64,000 nucleotides of DNA from Lyngbya sp. HA4199-MV5 (lineage in GTDB: Bacteria; Cyanobacteriota; Cyanobacteriia; Leptolyngbyales; Leptolyngbyaceae). Where the stretch lies: positions 80,098 to 144,097 of the forward strand of contig JAHHHL010000016.1 of assembly GCA_019359375.1 (NCBI GenBank). The letters run 5' to 3'. The position numbers and the translations under genes are program-made. A model generated the notes under the pieces. It made no database searches. It had not been told where the DNA came from and saw only the letters and a program-made list of their open reading frames with translations. Below are positions 1 through 8,759 of the stretch, one piece after another (the first letter of the stretch is position 1; the number at the start of each line of letters is the position of its first letter).

Positions 1-33
1 CTACGCTGGAAGAAGCAGCAGAAAGGAACGCCA

Positions 34-765
34 ATGGTCATGACTTCTTCGCCCATCATCTACCCGGAATCAGACGGACTGCCAATGGCAGAGAACACAA
101 TCCAGTTTGAGTGGATTGTTTACATTAAGAAAGGACTGGACTGGCTGTTTATTGATGATCCAACCGTTTTCGTGGCGGGTGATTTGCTCTGGTATCCCGT
201 TGAAGGCGATAACAAGCTGCGGCAGGCACCCGATGCAATGGTGGTGTTCGATCGACCTAAAGGCGATCGCGCCAGTTACCAGCAATGGCTCGAAGATGAC
301 ATTCCACCGCAGGTTGTGTTTGAGGTGATTGCGCCCGGTCACACCATTCCCGAAATGACCCGCAAGTTTCAGTTTTACGAGCGCTACGGGGTCGAGGAAT
401 ACTATATCTATGACCCCGATCGCGCCAGTTTGGGTGGCTTCCTGCGCCAGGATGGATGTTTAGAAGCCATTGAATCGATGGAAGCTTGGGTCAGTCCCCG
501 CTTGAACGTTTGCTTTGGCTTAACGCCAGAGGGCGATCTGGTGCTGATTCGTCCCAATGGGCAACCGTTTGAGACGTATGAACAGATTGCGGAACGAGCC
601 GAGCAAGAGCGATCGCGGGCAGACCACGAACGCCAACGAGCAGACAAAGAGCGGCAACGGGCTGATGCGGCGGAACGTCGTGCCCAGCAGGCAGAAGACG
701 AAATTAAGCGACTCAAGGCGCAACTACACGCGCTTGGACACACCCCTGATGATGCAAAGAGTTGA
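34..765 (+). CDS. Uma2 family (DUF820) putative endonuclease with coiled-coil tail
   Basis: 243 residues. The N-terminal ~180 residues fit the Uma2/DUF820 fold, a PD-(D/E)XK-like nuclease family greatly expanded in cyanobacteria: an APDAMVV segment supplies the acidic residue (D67), followed by VFEVIAP (E97) and a YYIYDPD strand. Residues ~188-243 are a charged coiled coil rich in AE/QER/QRA heptads. It starts at the first ATG and ends 13 bases before thiG, so the two may be co-transcribed. The family's biological role is unsettled (mobile or housekeeping nuclease). Two other Uma2 genes occur in this window, one with a similar tail. Confident about family, not function. Confidence 0.85.
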   Translation: MVMTSSPIIYPESDGLPMAENTIQFEWIVYIKKGLDWLFIDDPTVFVAGDLLWYPVEGDNKLRQAPDAMVVFDRPKGDRASYQQWLEDDIPPQVVFEVIAPGHTIPEMTRKFQFYERYGVEEYYIYDPDRASLGGFLRQDGCLEAIESMEAWVSPRLNVCFGLTPEGDLVLIRPNGQPFETYEQIAERAEQERSRADHERQRADKERQRADAAERRAQQAEDEIKRLKAQLHALGHTPDDAKS

Positions 766-777
766 GGACTTATCACC

Positions 778-1611
778 ATGCAACTGTTAGATCGACCGCT
801 AGACCGAGCTAAGGATGACGTGTTGACGATCGCTGGACGCACCTTCAAATCGCGCCTGATGACAGGCACGGGCAAATATCGCAACTTTGACGAAATGTGC
901 CAGAGCATCGTCGCTAGCGAGTGTGAAATCGTCACTGTGGCTGTGCGACGGGTGCAGACCAACGCACCAGGGCACGAAGGACTGGCAGACGCGCTGGATT
1001 GGACGAAAATCTGGATGCTGCCCAATACTGCCGGGTGCCAAACCGCTGATGAAGCCGTACGTGTGGCTCGGTTAGGGCGCGAGATGGCGAAATTGCTGGG
1101 TCAGGAAGATAACAATTTCGTCAAGCTCGAAGTCATTCCCGATGCCAAGTATTTGCTACCTGACCCGATCGGCACCCTTGAAGCAGCAGAAAAGCTCGTC
1201 AAAGAAGGGTTTGCTGTGTTGCCCTACATCAACGCCGATCCACTGCTGGCAAAGCGGCTGGAAGAGGTGGGTTGTGTAACGGTCATGCCGTTAGGGTCGC
1301 CGATCGGCTCTGGGCAAGGGTTGAACAATGCCGCCAATATTCGCATCATCATCGAGAATGCGACGGTTCCAGTTGTGGTCGATGCGGGGATTGGTGTACC
1401 CAGTGAAGCGGCACAGGCGATGGAATTAGGAGCCGATGCGCTCTTGATTAACACGGCGATCGCTCAGGCGCAAAATCCAGCCGCAATGGCACGCGCTATG
1501 AATCTGGCAGCACAGGCAGGACGACTCGCCTATCAGGCAGGACGAATTCCCGTCAAAGCTTACGCCAGCCCAAGTTCACCCACGACAGGCATTGTTCACG
1601 CTCAACCTTGA
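778..1611 (+). CDS. thiG: Thiazole synthase ThiG
   Basis: 277 residues, a TIM-barrel enzyme that forms the thiazole phosphate of thiamin from 1-deoxy-D-xylulose 5-phosphate, dehydroglycine and ThiS thiocarboxylate. The Schiff-base lysine lies in [11 protein letters not shown] (K116). The phosphate-binding end is recognisable as [20 protein letters not shown] and [12 protein letters not shown]. In some cyanobacteria ThiG is fused behind the glycine oxidase ThiO; here it stands alone, with no thiS or thiO next to it. The ATG at 778 gives normal family length. It follows the Uma2 gene closely, with no visible terminator between them. Confidence 0.95.
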   Translation: MQLLDRPLDRAKDDVLTIAGRTFKSRLMTGTGKYRNFDEMCQSIVASECEIVTVAVRRVQTNAPGHEGLADALDWTKIWMLPNTAGCQTADEAVRVARLGREMAKLLGQEDNNFVKLEVIPDAKYLLPDPIGTLEAAEKLVKEGFAVLPYINADPLLAKRLEEVGCVTVMPLGSPIGSGQGLNNAANIRIIIENATVPVVVDAGIGVPSEAAQAMELGADALLINTAIAQAQNPAAMARAMNLAAQAGRLAYQAGRIPVKAYASPSSPTTGIVHAQP

Positions 1612-1694
1612 CCGTGTAAACCTTGTTACGAGACGTAACGTTTCGACATAAAGACGAGCAATTCGCAAATCTTTTTGGTATAAATGTAAGTTAC

Positions 1695-1723
1695 TTCCAC
1701 TTTTGTTACAAATCTGTTACAAT
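1695..1723 (+). promoter_or_regulatory. Possible promoter of psb34
   Basis: TTCCAC (1695-1700) and TACAAT (1718-1723) are separated by 17 bases, a plausible sigma-70 pair with a good -10 and a weak -35. The site lies 25 bases upstream of the psb34 start, in an AT-rich stretch with two TGTTACAA-like direct repeats. Inferred from spacing only. Confidence 0.35.
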
Positions 1724-1748
1724 TGTTTGAAATCATTGAGGATAACTT

Positions 1749-1919
1749 ATGCGTTACACCGTTGAAGAAGGCGGACGGCTAAACAACTTTGCAGTTGAGC
1801 CTAAAATGTATCAGGCTGAGCCACCCAACACGACCCAAAAGCGGAACTACATCATTTTGGGCGCAGGTGCCGCCGCTCTGGTCGGTGGACTCTTGTTCGT
1901 TGCCGTCTCTGTGTCTTAA
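1749..1919 (+). CDS. psb34: Photosystem II assembly protein Psb34 (Ssl1498 family, LHC-like)
   Basis: A 56-residue protein. It begins MRYTVEEGGRLNNFAVEPKM, the characteristic N-terminus of the Ssl1498/Psb34 family, followed by a YQAEPP segment and one C-terminal transmembrane helix (about residues 34-55, YIILGAGAAALVGGLLF). Family knowledge: Psb34 is a HliP-like small thylakoid protein that binds CP47-containing photosystem II assembly intermediates. The start is supported by a GAGG motif 8 bases upstream. A GC-rich hairpin followed by T residues (2014-2049) lies downstream, so this is probably a monocistronic unit. Length matches the family. Confidence 0.92.
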   Translation: MRYTVEEGGRLNNFAVEPKMYQAEPPNTTQKRNYIILGAGAAALVGGLLFVAVSVS

Positions 1920-2013
1920 CATCAGTCTTTGTGTCTTAAGATTCAACTTCTGTCTTAACAAACCTGTGAGACAAACTTTAAGACGCTCATAAAACGAATG
2001 ACTTTAAAAAGCG

Positions 2014-2049
2014 ACCGGGCTGTTTACTTTACGTGAATGCCCGGTTTTG
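2014..2049 (+). terminator. Rho-independent terminator-like hairpin after psb34
   Basis: Perfect 7-bp arms ACCGGGC (2014-2020) and GCCCGGT (2039-2045) with an 18-base loop, followed by TTTT. It lies about 95 bases after psb34 and before the TPR gene on the same strand. Confidence 0.65.
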
Positions 2050-2223
2050 CAATTCCACTCATGCATAAAGGGGTATCTACTGCCAATGCATCGCTGCCAA
2101 CGGTGCCTTGGCTCGTCCAGGCAATGTCAGCCTTTCATCCTGAAGCCACGATCGAGCCTCTGAAAAGAGTGATATCAGCTTCAACTACACGGCTGCTTCG
2201 CGCGACACGGCGTACTACCTGCA

Positions 2224-4989
2224 ATGCAACTCGCTGACTGTTCTTCTCCATCTCCTGCTCACGATCGCGCTCCTCAAAGCTTTTCAGGACAGAACCAAAA
2301 AGCGTACTTGCGCCTGAAGCTGGCACTTAGCCTGAGTCTACGCCGACAAATCTTTTTGGCTGTGTGCGATGACGTAGCGCTGCGTAATCGTCTGGCGGCT
2401 CGTCTCTACGCCGAGTTGGGGTATGCGTCGCCAAAGCCTCTCGCCATTGAAGCAACACCCGCACGATCGCGTGATACACCTGTGAGTCTTGCGTCTCCCC
2501 ACGGCAATCGGCTGTCTGTGATAGCGGACGACGGTGATGCAGCGTCCACTCCATCCACGGCTCTACCGTCTTCCTTGCTCTATCCTCGGCTGGTGAGCCT
2601 CAACCTTAACCTGACCGATCCCAACCCAATGGTGCAGATTGCTGAGTGGTTGGCACAGTATCCGCCACCGAAGGGGACGAATGCCCGCTCGCGATCGCCG
2701 GGATTCCAGATTTTGGGCATTGAGCGCTTGACCCGTCAACCTGCTCTCGTGCAAAAGCGCTTTCTGCATTCGTTACAGCAGATCGAACATTACCTATCCT
2801 GCTTAGAATCGCCGTTGCTGCTCTGGCTGCCGCGTCCCTGGCTAAATGCCGTGAAACAATCGGCTCCTAATTTTTGGAACTGGCATACCGCTCTGTTTGA
2901 ATTTGAAGGCGACCCCACGCCACTAGCAACGGTTGTTAATCGCCTGTCTGCCCATCATCTAACCTCCTCTACGTCGTTAGAAGCCACGGCTGTCAGCAGC
3001 GATCAACATCAGGGCGGGGCATCTCCCATCCTCCCATTGCCATCTGAAACAACGCTGTATGTCGGGAAGGATGCAGCGATCAGCGATCCAGTAGAACCTC
3101 TTGAGCGTGAAGGGTTTCATGGAGCGCTTGATGGTAGGCAGTCTGACAATGGGCAGGATGATGGGCAGGTCAGTGGGGCGATCGCGCAGACTGCTGAGGC
3201 GCTTGAGCAGCGTTCAACACCCGCACGAAACAATATCCCTGCTTCCAAGGACGATCTTTGGGCGATTCTGACCCATGATCTGGCACTGCTGAATCAGCCC
3301 ACTGCGGTGAAACCATCGTCCGAGCCATCAGACGTTGAATCATTTATACCCATTGCACCTGCAAAAGCCGCCGTACCTTCGATCGAAGCTTCTATACAAA
3401 CCGTTGATCCCGCAACACCTGATCTGCTTTCCCCATCGTCTGCGAGCAAGAACAACCAATCCGCCACCGTCGAGCCTGCTGAAGTTGAGCTTACTGAAGT
3501 TGAAGCTGCTGAAGTTGAACCTGCTGAAACGGCTGCCCTCACGGCTGAATCAGTTGGTGCCGCGATCGCCGAACCTGCTGTAGAACGTCGATCGGATGCT
3601 GACTCCTTCACGCAAAACCAGGCGGCTCTCGACCTGTCAGACCTCATTTTGGCGGTCGTGGCTGAAGAAGACGGCGACCAGCCCTCTAGCCAGAATGCTC
3701 AGATTATTCAGGCATTGCAGCAAATTGAACAACTGCACCTGCAACAGGCACCTAAGGCAACGCTGCTAGCGGCATATCAAAACCTGGGCAATCTTTGCCG
3801 CGATCGCATTGAGCAGGGCTACGCCTCCTCGCGGCACTTGTTGTTGACCATTTGTGTGTATGAGCAGACGTTGCAGTGGCTGGATGATGCCTCGCTCCTG
3901 TGGTCTGATATCTTGAACGATATTGGCAACCTGTACTGGATGCTGGCGCGACATGAAGCCGCAACTGATGATAGCCTGACCTATCTGGAGCAGGCGATCG
4001 CGACGTATCAGCAGGCATTGTCTACCACCAATCCTGACACGCGCCCTCACAACTACGCGATGATTCAGAACAATTTGGGGTCTGCCTACGGGGATATGGC
4101 GCGGTTCCGCACGCCCGCAGAAAGCCTGGAGCAATCTGTTGTAGCCTATGAAGCGGCTCTGCGCTATCGCCAACTGCATGACGATCCGGCGCGCTATGCT
4201 GCTACGCAAAATAACCTGGGTACGGCGTACTGGAATCTGGCGCAACACCAGCAACCCGTGCGACGACTCAAGCAGTCGATCGCCGCCTACTTTGAAGCAT
4301 TGCGCTACTACAGTCCTGATTGTGAGCCGATGCACTACGCCATGATTCAAAATAATTTGGGCACCGCGTACTGGAATCTGGCTCAGCAGCCTCAGGCAAA
4401 GCTGGGAGTCGGCACCGCGAAAGGCAAAGATTTATCGGGAGCCGATTTGCTACAGCGAGCGATCGCTGCCTATCGGGCGGCGTTAGTTTACCGCACGCTT
4501 GCTGTCGCACCTGCTGCCCATGCCGCCACGCAAAACAACCTGGGTACCGCCTGCTGGCAATTGGCGATTCTACTAACCGACCAGCCTGAACGGCGCTATG
4601 AGTTGTTGCAGCAGGCGATCGAGTCCTACAAAGAAGCGATCGCGGCAGTAGACTACCTCTCTGCGACAAAAGCCACTCATACGCACGCTCTCTCCTTTGA
4701 CCCCGCAGCGACTCACAACAACCTCGGTCTGGCGTACTATCAACTTGCCACCGATAAGCAAAGTCGAGAAAGTAGCGCCCAACGTTCTGCTGGACTCGAA
4801 GCAGCCCTGCACCACCACCTGCAAGCGCTCCAGGCGTGGCAGGCTCAGCCAGACCTGTACCAGACTGTTTTCAGCTATGTTCTGCAAACAATGCGTGCCT
4901 TCCACAGCGAATTTGGCACCAAAGGGCAAACGCAGGCGTTATCTCAAATACCCGCGAATCTGCTGCCAGAGGTGTTGAAGCAGCTTTAG
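2224..4989 (+). CDS. Large tetratricopeptide repeat protein
   Basis: 921 residues. The N-terminal ~270 residues resemble a cyanobacterium-specific region, possibly a degenerate ATPase-like fold (LRRQIFLAVCDD near the start, FQILGIERLTRQP and LLLWLPRPW further on), but I see no P-loop. Residues ~270-470 are acidic and low in complexity, with runs of AEVE/PAE. From ~480 to the end there are about eight TPR-like repeats with the recurrent NNLGTAYWNLA motif, a protein-protein interaction scaffold. No signal peptide or membrane helix is seen, so it is probably cytoplasmic. The partner is unknown. The ATG at 2224 has no strong ribosome-binding site, so the true start may differ slightly. Confidence 0.8.
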   Translation: MQLADCSSPSPAHDRAPQSFSGQNQKAYLRLKLALSLSLRRQIFLAVCDDVALRNRLAARLYAELGYASPKPLAIEATPARSRDTPVSLASPHGNRLSVIADDGDAASTPSTALPSSLLYPRLVSLNLNLTDPNPMVQIAEWLAQYPPPKGTNARSRSPGFQILGIERLTRQPALVQKRFLHSLQQIEHYLSCLESPLLLWLPRPWLNAVKQSAPNFWNWHTALFEFEGDPTPLATVVNRLSAHHLTSSTSLEATAVSSDQHQGGASPILPLPSETTLYVGKDAAISDPVEPLEREGFHGALDGRQSDNGQDDGQVSGAIAQTAEALEQRSTPARNNIPASKDDLWAILTHDLALLNQPTAVKPSSEPSDVESFIPIAPAKAAVPSIEASIQTVDPATPDLLSPSSASKNNQSATVEPAEVELTEVEAAEVEPAETAALTAESVGAAIAEPAVERRSDADSFTQNQAALDLSDLILAVVAEEDGDQPSSQNAQIIQALQQIEQLHLQQAPKATLLAAYQNLGNLCRDRIEQGYASSRHLLLTICVYEQTLQWLDDASLLWSDILNDIGNLYWMLARHEAATDDSLTYLEQAIATYQQALSTTNPDTRPHNYAMIQNNLGSAYGDMARFRTPAESLEQSVVAYEAALRYRQLHDDPARYAATQNNLGTAYWNLAQHQQPVRRLKQSIAAYFEALRYYSPDCEPMHYAMIQNNLGTAYWNLAQQPQAKLGVGTAKGKDLSGADLLQRAIAAYRAALVYRTLAVAPAAHAATQNNLGTACWQLAILLTDQPERRYELLQQAIESYKEAIAAVDYLSATKATHTHALSFDPAATHNNLGLAYYQLATDKQSRESSAQRSAGLEAALHHHLQALQAWQAQPDLYQTVFSYVLQTMRAFHSEFGTKGQTQALSQIPANLLPEVLKQL

Positions 4990-5102
4990 GGAGGGTGGGG
5001 AGTAGGGAGTAGGGAGTAGGGTAAAGGCTAAAGGCTAAAGAACTGACCATTGACCGCGCAATCAACTCAAAACTCAAAACTCAAAACTCAAAACTTTCTC
5101 AC
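4990..5102. repeat. Heptamer tandem repeat block
   Basis: Gene-free stretch composed of short tandem arrays with 7-base units: GGGAGTA (about 3 copies), AAAGGCT (2) and AACTCAA (about 4), then CTCCTCA-like sequence leading into the adjacent transposon copy. These resemble the short tandemly repeated repetitive (STRR) heptamers known from cyanobacteria. Confidence 0.8.
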
Positions 5103-5112
5103 TCCTCACCCC

Positions 5113-5314
5113 CTGATTGACTGACAAAAGTCTTGAAAGGTTGGTCGCTTCGTTGCTCACCCGCCCGTGATTCAAATCCGGGCTAAGGGTGCGAAACCCG
5201 TTCAAACGGGTTGTCAGGCGCTCGTAGTCCTCTTGAGAGGACTTTCTGCCATTAGCCCGCACTTTCAGTGCAGGACGGTTCAAGTACTTGCTCAAAGATT
5301 TGTCAGTCAACCAG
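5113..5314 (+). mobile_element. 202-bp MITE family 1, copy 1
   Basis: Non-coding element bounded by 16-bp near-perfect terminal inverted repeats: CTGATTGACTGACAAA on the left, and the complement of CTGGTTGACTGACAAA on the right. The flanks CCTCACCCC (5104-5112) and CCTCATCCC (5315-5323) match at 8 of 9 bases, consistent with an aged 9-bp target duplication. A second copy of identical length lies inverted at 25640-25841, differing at 10 of 202 positions by my count. The inside is hairpin-rich: 8-bp arms around 5195-5212 (AACCCGTT/AACGGGTT) and around 5226-5243 (AGTCCTCT/AGAGGACT). No transposase is present, so mobilisation would need a helper element elsewhere. Confidence 0.88.
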
Positions 5315-5349
5315 CCTCATCCCTCTCTCCTCTCTCCTCTCCTCCCACC

Positions 5350-5841
5350 ATGCTTATTCAACATTTTCAACTGCTGGCACGGTACAACACATTGGCGAAT
5401 CGTAAACTCTATGATGCCTGTGCTCAGCTTTCAGAGACGGAACGCACTCGTATCCGTCCAGCCTTTTTCAAGAGTATTCATGGGACGCTAAATCACATTC
5501 TGGTGGGCGATCGCATCTGGCAAACCCGCTTCACGGGCGGTACGATTCCGTCTACGGGACTCGATGCCATTCTCTATGAATCGTTTGAGGAGCTACGCCA
5601 TGCCCGCATTGCCGAGGATGAACGCATTGAAGCGTTTGCGGCTGACTTGACGGATGAGTTTTTGGGGCAATCCATTTCATACATCAACAATCAGGGACGA
5701 CACCTCAATGATCCTGCCGCGTTACTGGTAGCTCACCTTTTCAACCATCAGACCCATCATCGCGGGCAAATCCACGATCTGTTGACACAAACCGAAGTTG
5801 CTCCACCATCGTTAGATATGCATCGCGTGATTCGACCCTAA
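5350..5841 (+). CDS. DinB family protein
   Basis: 163 residues from the ATG at 5350. The frame runs open further upstream, but that extension only translates the MITE. The protein has the four-helix DinB/YfiT fold: LARYNTLANRKLYDAC at the N-terminus, HGTLNHILVGDRIWQTR with the first metal-ligand histidine, and HLFNHQTHHRGQIHDLL near the C-terminus with the remaining histidines. Family members are putative metal-dependent hydrolases or thiol transferases; the substrate is unknown. The gene starts 36 bases after the MITE, so that insertion probably displaced or replaced its promoter region. Confidence 0.88.
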   Translation: MLIQHFQLLARYNTLANRKLYDACAQLSETERTRIRPAFFKSIHGTLNHILVGDRIWQTRFTGGTIPSTGLDAILYESFEELRHARIAEDERIEAFAADLTDEFLGQSISYINNQGRHLNDPAALLVAHLFNHQTHHRGQIHDLLTQTEVAPPSLDMHRVIRP

Positions 5842-5935
5842 GGCAGAAGGCAGGGGAGTTGTTAGTTTTTAGTTTTTAGAAGGAATTAGGAACGGCTCAT
5901 GCACTAACAACCAACAACTAACAACTAACAACTGG
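5842..5935. repeat. Heptamer repeat block
   Basis: AGGCAGA/AGGCAGG units followed by TTAGTTTT-type and CAACTAA (about 4) tandem units. No open reading frame of note. Confidence 0.7.
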
Positions 5936-6040
5936 TTCATCCCTCATCCCCTCAAATCCTTTTGCCAAAAGCATTGCGGGGATCGATTATAAATACTTAT
6001 AATGCTTTACATAAGGTAACAGAAACGGAAGAGCGCCATT

Positions 6041-6589
6041 ATGGTTGGATTCATCAAGGGAATTTTAGGAGCCAAGCAAACGGCGAAAACTGAAGCGACT
6101 CCAGCACCGGACGTAATGCCAAAGCCAAAAGCTGAACCAAAGCCAAAAGCGGCACCAAAAGCACAAGCGGCACCGAAGCCGCCGGCAGCACCAAAGCAAG
6201 CGAAACAAAAGCCCGAAGCGTTTTATCTGGATTCTAGCGATGCCAGAACGCTGGGCGATATTGACTACATGCAAACGGCGCGGGAGGTCAGGCGATCGTT
6301 CCCCAAAACGCTGGGTGGTGAAGAACTGCGTACCGTCTCCGTTGTTTCTTCATTGCAGCGATCGGCGGCACAAAAAGCACAGGCGATCGCGCAGCAGGCT
6401 TCCTTAAAAATCACACCATCTTCAACGTTTGCATCCCAGTCAACGCCCGTTAGCGGCTGGACTACGCCCAAAGCTGATGCTCCACCCACAATCTCTGACC
6501 CGAAAGAGCGCCGTCGTAAAGACTCTAACCTGGATACGTTCCGATCGATGGCGCGTGACCTTCAGAAGGGTAGAGCGCGTAGCTATTAG
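6041..6589 (+). CDS. Conserved cyanobacterial protein of unknown function
   Basis: 182 residues. After a short MVGFIKGILGAK start there is a long Pro/Ala/Lys-rich linker (about residues 20-65, repeated PKPKA/PKAQAA). Then comes a conserved-looking segment, FYLDSSDARTLGDIDYMQTA and VRRSFPKT, followed by a basic C-terminus (KERRRKDSNLDTFRSMARDL). The acidic FYLDSSDAxTLGDIDYM block looks like a cyanobacterial family I have seen without assigned function. No membrane segment is visible. The gene ends 30 bases before the asparagine-synthase-like gene, and an AGGAGG motif lies over its stop codon, so the two could form an operon. Confidence 0.7.
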   Translation: MVGFIKGILGAKQTAKTEATPAPDVMPKPKAEPKPKAAPKAQAAPKPPAAPKQAKQKPEAFYLDSSDARTLGDIDYMQTAREVRRSFPKTLGGEELRTVSVVSSLQRSAAQKAQAIAQQASLKITPSSTFASQSTPVSGWTTPKADAPPTISDPKERRRKDSNLDTFRSMARDLQKGRARSY

Positions 6590-6619
6590 GAGGTGTAGTC
6601 GTCAGCAAATCGCCTAAGA

Positions 6620-8401
6620 TTGCCATGTTGCACGTTGGACGTAGCTGTGAAATGGTCTCATGCATGGTGGCAGGGTCGGAGTGCGGAGAAGTCTCCGCGA
6701 TCGCCTGCCCTGGCTCCCACCTGGAAGTTGGCATACGGAGCCGTTTCTGAGGTTACAGAAAACGTCGTCTGGCGTGATGACCAGTTGGCGATCGTGTGTG
6801 GCGATCAGAATCCTGCGCGGATCACGATCAGTGACAATCAGCGGTACGTCATCGTTGGCGATGTGTGGTTTCCCGATCGTGGTGCCTTTATGCAGCGATC
6901 GGGTATCAACATTCATGGGAAGGAAGGACTACGATCAGCCGTTCTTGATCAGGAACTGGTAGCGCATCTGTGGGAGCAAGTGGGCACTGGAACCTGGGAG
7001 AAGCTAACGGGAGCCTTTGTCCTTGCAGTATGGGATCGGGAACAGCAGCAGCTCTGGTTGGGGCGCGATCGCTCTGGCATTCGCACGCTGTACTACACGA
7101 CAGACGGTGCAACGCGCTGGATTGCTCCCCAACTGGGGACGATCGCGCCTCATTGTTCAGCGGATTTAGATCTGGTGGCACTGCGAGACTACCTGTGTTG
7201 TGCCTTTGTTCCTGGCGATCGCACTCTCTGGCAAGCGATCCGAGAAGTGCGTCCTGGTAGCATGGTGCAACTGCCTGATGGTGCGGTACAGACTTACTGG
7301 CACTTACAGGAACACATCACCCATCCTGACAAGCCGCTGGAGTGGCATGGCGATGGACTTCGTACATTGCTAGATGCAGTTGTGCAGGCGTATCTGCCCG
7401 TGGGAGAACCTGTTGGCGCATTTCTGTCGGGCGGGCTGGATTCTAGCTGTATTACGGCACTGGCAGCAAAGTTTCACGATGCGCCGCTGCACACCTATGC
7501 CATTCATTTTGGGGCGGATTGTCCCAACGAGCTGGAGTTTTCTAGCCTGGTCGCGCAGCACTGCCACACGCAGCACCACATGCTCGAAATTACCTTCAAA
7601 GAGATGTGGGAGCATTTGCCAGAAACGATGGCGGCGCTTGATGACCCAATCGGCGATCCGCTCACGGTGCCGAATCTGCTGCTGGGACGGTTGGCAGCCG
7701 AAACGGTAAAAACAGTGCTGAATGGGGAAGGCGGCGATCCCTGCTTTGGCGGTCCGAAAAACCAACCGATGCTGATCAATGCCCTTTACGGCAACGTCAC
7801 GCAGCAGGAAACCTTGCAGGCGTATCTGACTTCCTTCCAGAAGTGTGCGATCGATTTGCCACAACTGCTCAAGCCAGAAGTCTGGTCAGCCGTGCAGTCT
7901 GAACCATCGGTGTTTGCAGACACGCTTCAGTCGCGCGATCGCTACCTGAATCGCTTGATGGCGCTGAATATTCAATTCAAGGGTGCGGATCAAATTCTGA
8001 CGAAGGTAAATAATTTGACTCGTGCCGCAGGGATCGACGGACGATCGCCCCTGTTCGATCCTCAAGTTGTCGCGTTGAGCATGACCATTCCGCCTGAATA
8101 CAAGCTCTCAGGGGTTCAAGAAAAAGCTGTACTGAAGCAAGCTGTCGCTAATTTGCTGCCAGCCACCATTCTGCAACGCCCCAAGAGCGGCATGATGGTG
8201 CCTGTCCAACGTGGCTTTCGGGAACATTGGAATCGGCAGGCGCGATCGCTGTTGCTCAGTCGTCATGCTGCGATCGCGCCTTACCTTAACCAGACGCTTA
8301 TTCGCAACTGGCTCGACTACACAGGCGATACGTGGGGACGGTATGGTGTCAAGCTTTGGCTGCTAGCTAGTCTAGAATATTGGCTACAGGTGCGACGGTG
8401 A
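6620..8401 (+). CDS. Asparagine synthase-related protein with degenerate glutaminase domain
   Basis: 593 residues from a TTG; a GTG at 6647 is the main alternative, and an in-frame stop at 6596 limits any extension. The C-terminal half is a clear AsnB-type ATP-pyrophosphatase domain: AFLSGGLDSSCI (PP-loop), NGEGGDPCFGG, and a late LPATILQRPKSGMMVPV segment. The N-terminal class II amidotransferase fold is present (GAFVLAVWDREQQQLWLGRD, RSGIRTLYY), but no MCG start exists, so the Cys nucleophile needed for glutamine hydrolysis is absent. It may use ammonia, or amidate or cyclise another substrate as lasso cyclases and beta-lactam synthetases do. No lasso precursor or protease lies nearby. Substrate unknown. 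Confidence 0.8.
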   Translation: MPCCTLDVAVKWSHAWWQGRSAEKSPRSPALAPTWKLAYGAVSEVTENVVWRDDQLAIVCGDQNPARITISDNQRYVIVGDVWFPDRGAFMQRSGINIHGKEGLRSAVLDQELVAHLWEQVGTGTWEKLTGAFVLAVWDREQQQLWLGRDRSGIRTLYYTTDGATRWIAPQLGTIAPHCSADLDLVALRDYLCCAFVPGDRTLWQAIREVRPGSMVQLPDGAVQTYWHLQEHITHPDKPLEWHGDGLRTLLDAVVQAYLPVGEPVGAFLSGGLDSSCITALAAKFHDAPLHTYAIHFGADCPNELEFSSLVAQHCHTQHHMLEITFKEMWEHLPETMAALDDPIGDPLTVPNLLLGRLAAETVKTVLNGEGGDPCFGGPKNQPMLINALYGNVTQQETLQAYLTSFQKCAIDLPQLLKPEVWSAVQSEPSVFADTLQSRDRYLNRLMALNIQFKGADQILTKVNNLTRAAGIDGRSPLFDPQVVALSMTIPPEYKLSGVQEKAVLKQAVANLLPATILQRPKSGMMVPVQRGFREHWNRQARSLLLSRHAAIAPYLNQTLIRNWLDYTGDTWGRYGVKLWLLASLEYWLQVRR

Positions 8402-8412
8402 CCAGTGCCCTA

Positions 8413-8537
8413 GGGCGTGTCATCAATTAGCTCCAAAACCTTGCAATATCAGCAGTGTCACGCCCGTCCCAACACACCAAGCTAGGGGCTGAAACCCTTG
8501 CTGCAAGAAATATGTAGTATTAATTGATGACAGCCCC
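8413..8537 (+). mobile_element. 125-bp MITE family 2, copy A
   Basis: Terminal inverted repeats GGGCGTGTCATCAATTA (left) and the complement of GGGGCTGTCATCAATTA (right) enclose 125 bp. The left flank is TA and the right flank is CA. A directly oriented second copy of the same length lies at 21261-21385, differing at about 19 positions. No coding capacity. It fills most of the gap between the asparagine-synthase-like gene and the radical SAM gene. Confidence 0.8.
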
Positions 8538-8759
8538 CAGGATCGTGGTTTTAATCAACCTGTCTGCCCTCCGACTTCTGCCTCTTCGTGACTGTACTGC
8601 ACCTGGTTGGGAACCGCTATAGTGTGATGTCTGGATGAAGACAAACCACCCAGGCTCAAAAACTGTCTGACGAAAATAGGACAAGAAAGGCTACAACAAA
8701 GAGAGAGGGTTGCAAAGATGCCCTCATTTTGTGCCTGTGGTTCCCTTCTGATCGCCTTC

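Noticed and set aside
5164..5212. T-arm-like hairpins (GATTCAAATCC, CCGTTCAAACGGG) resembling a tRNA
   Set aside because: No acceptor stem, anticodon arm or CCA-compatible ends can be built. The hairpins belong to the MITE. I recognised no tRNA or rRNA gene anywhere in the window.
5167..5349. Possible short protein or N-terminal extension (GAKPVQTGCQALVVLLRGLS) before the DinB domain
   Set aside because: The same peptide is encoded at 25.6 kb in an unrelated context, because both are translations of the same MITE; element ends and target duplications explain it.
6041..8401. Lasso peptide cluster (asparagine-synthase-like cyclase plus precursor)
   Set aside because: No B1/B2 leader-binding or transglutaminase-like protease gene is nearby, and the neighbouring 182-residue protein does not look like a precursor peptide.
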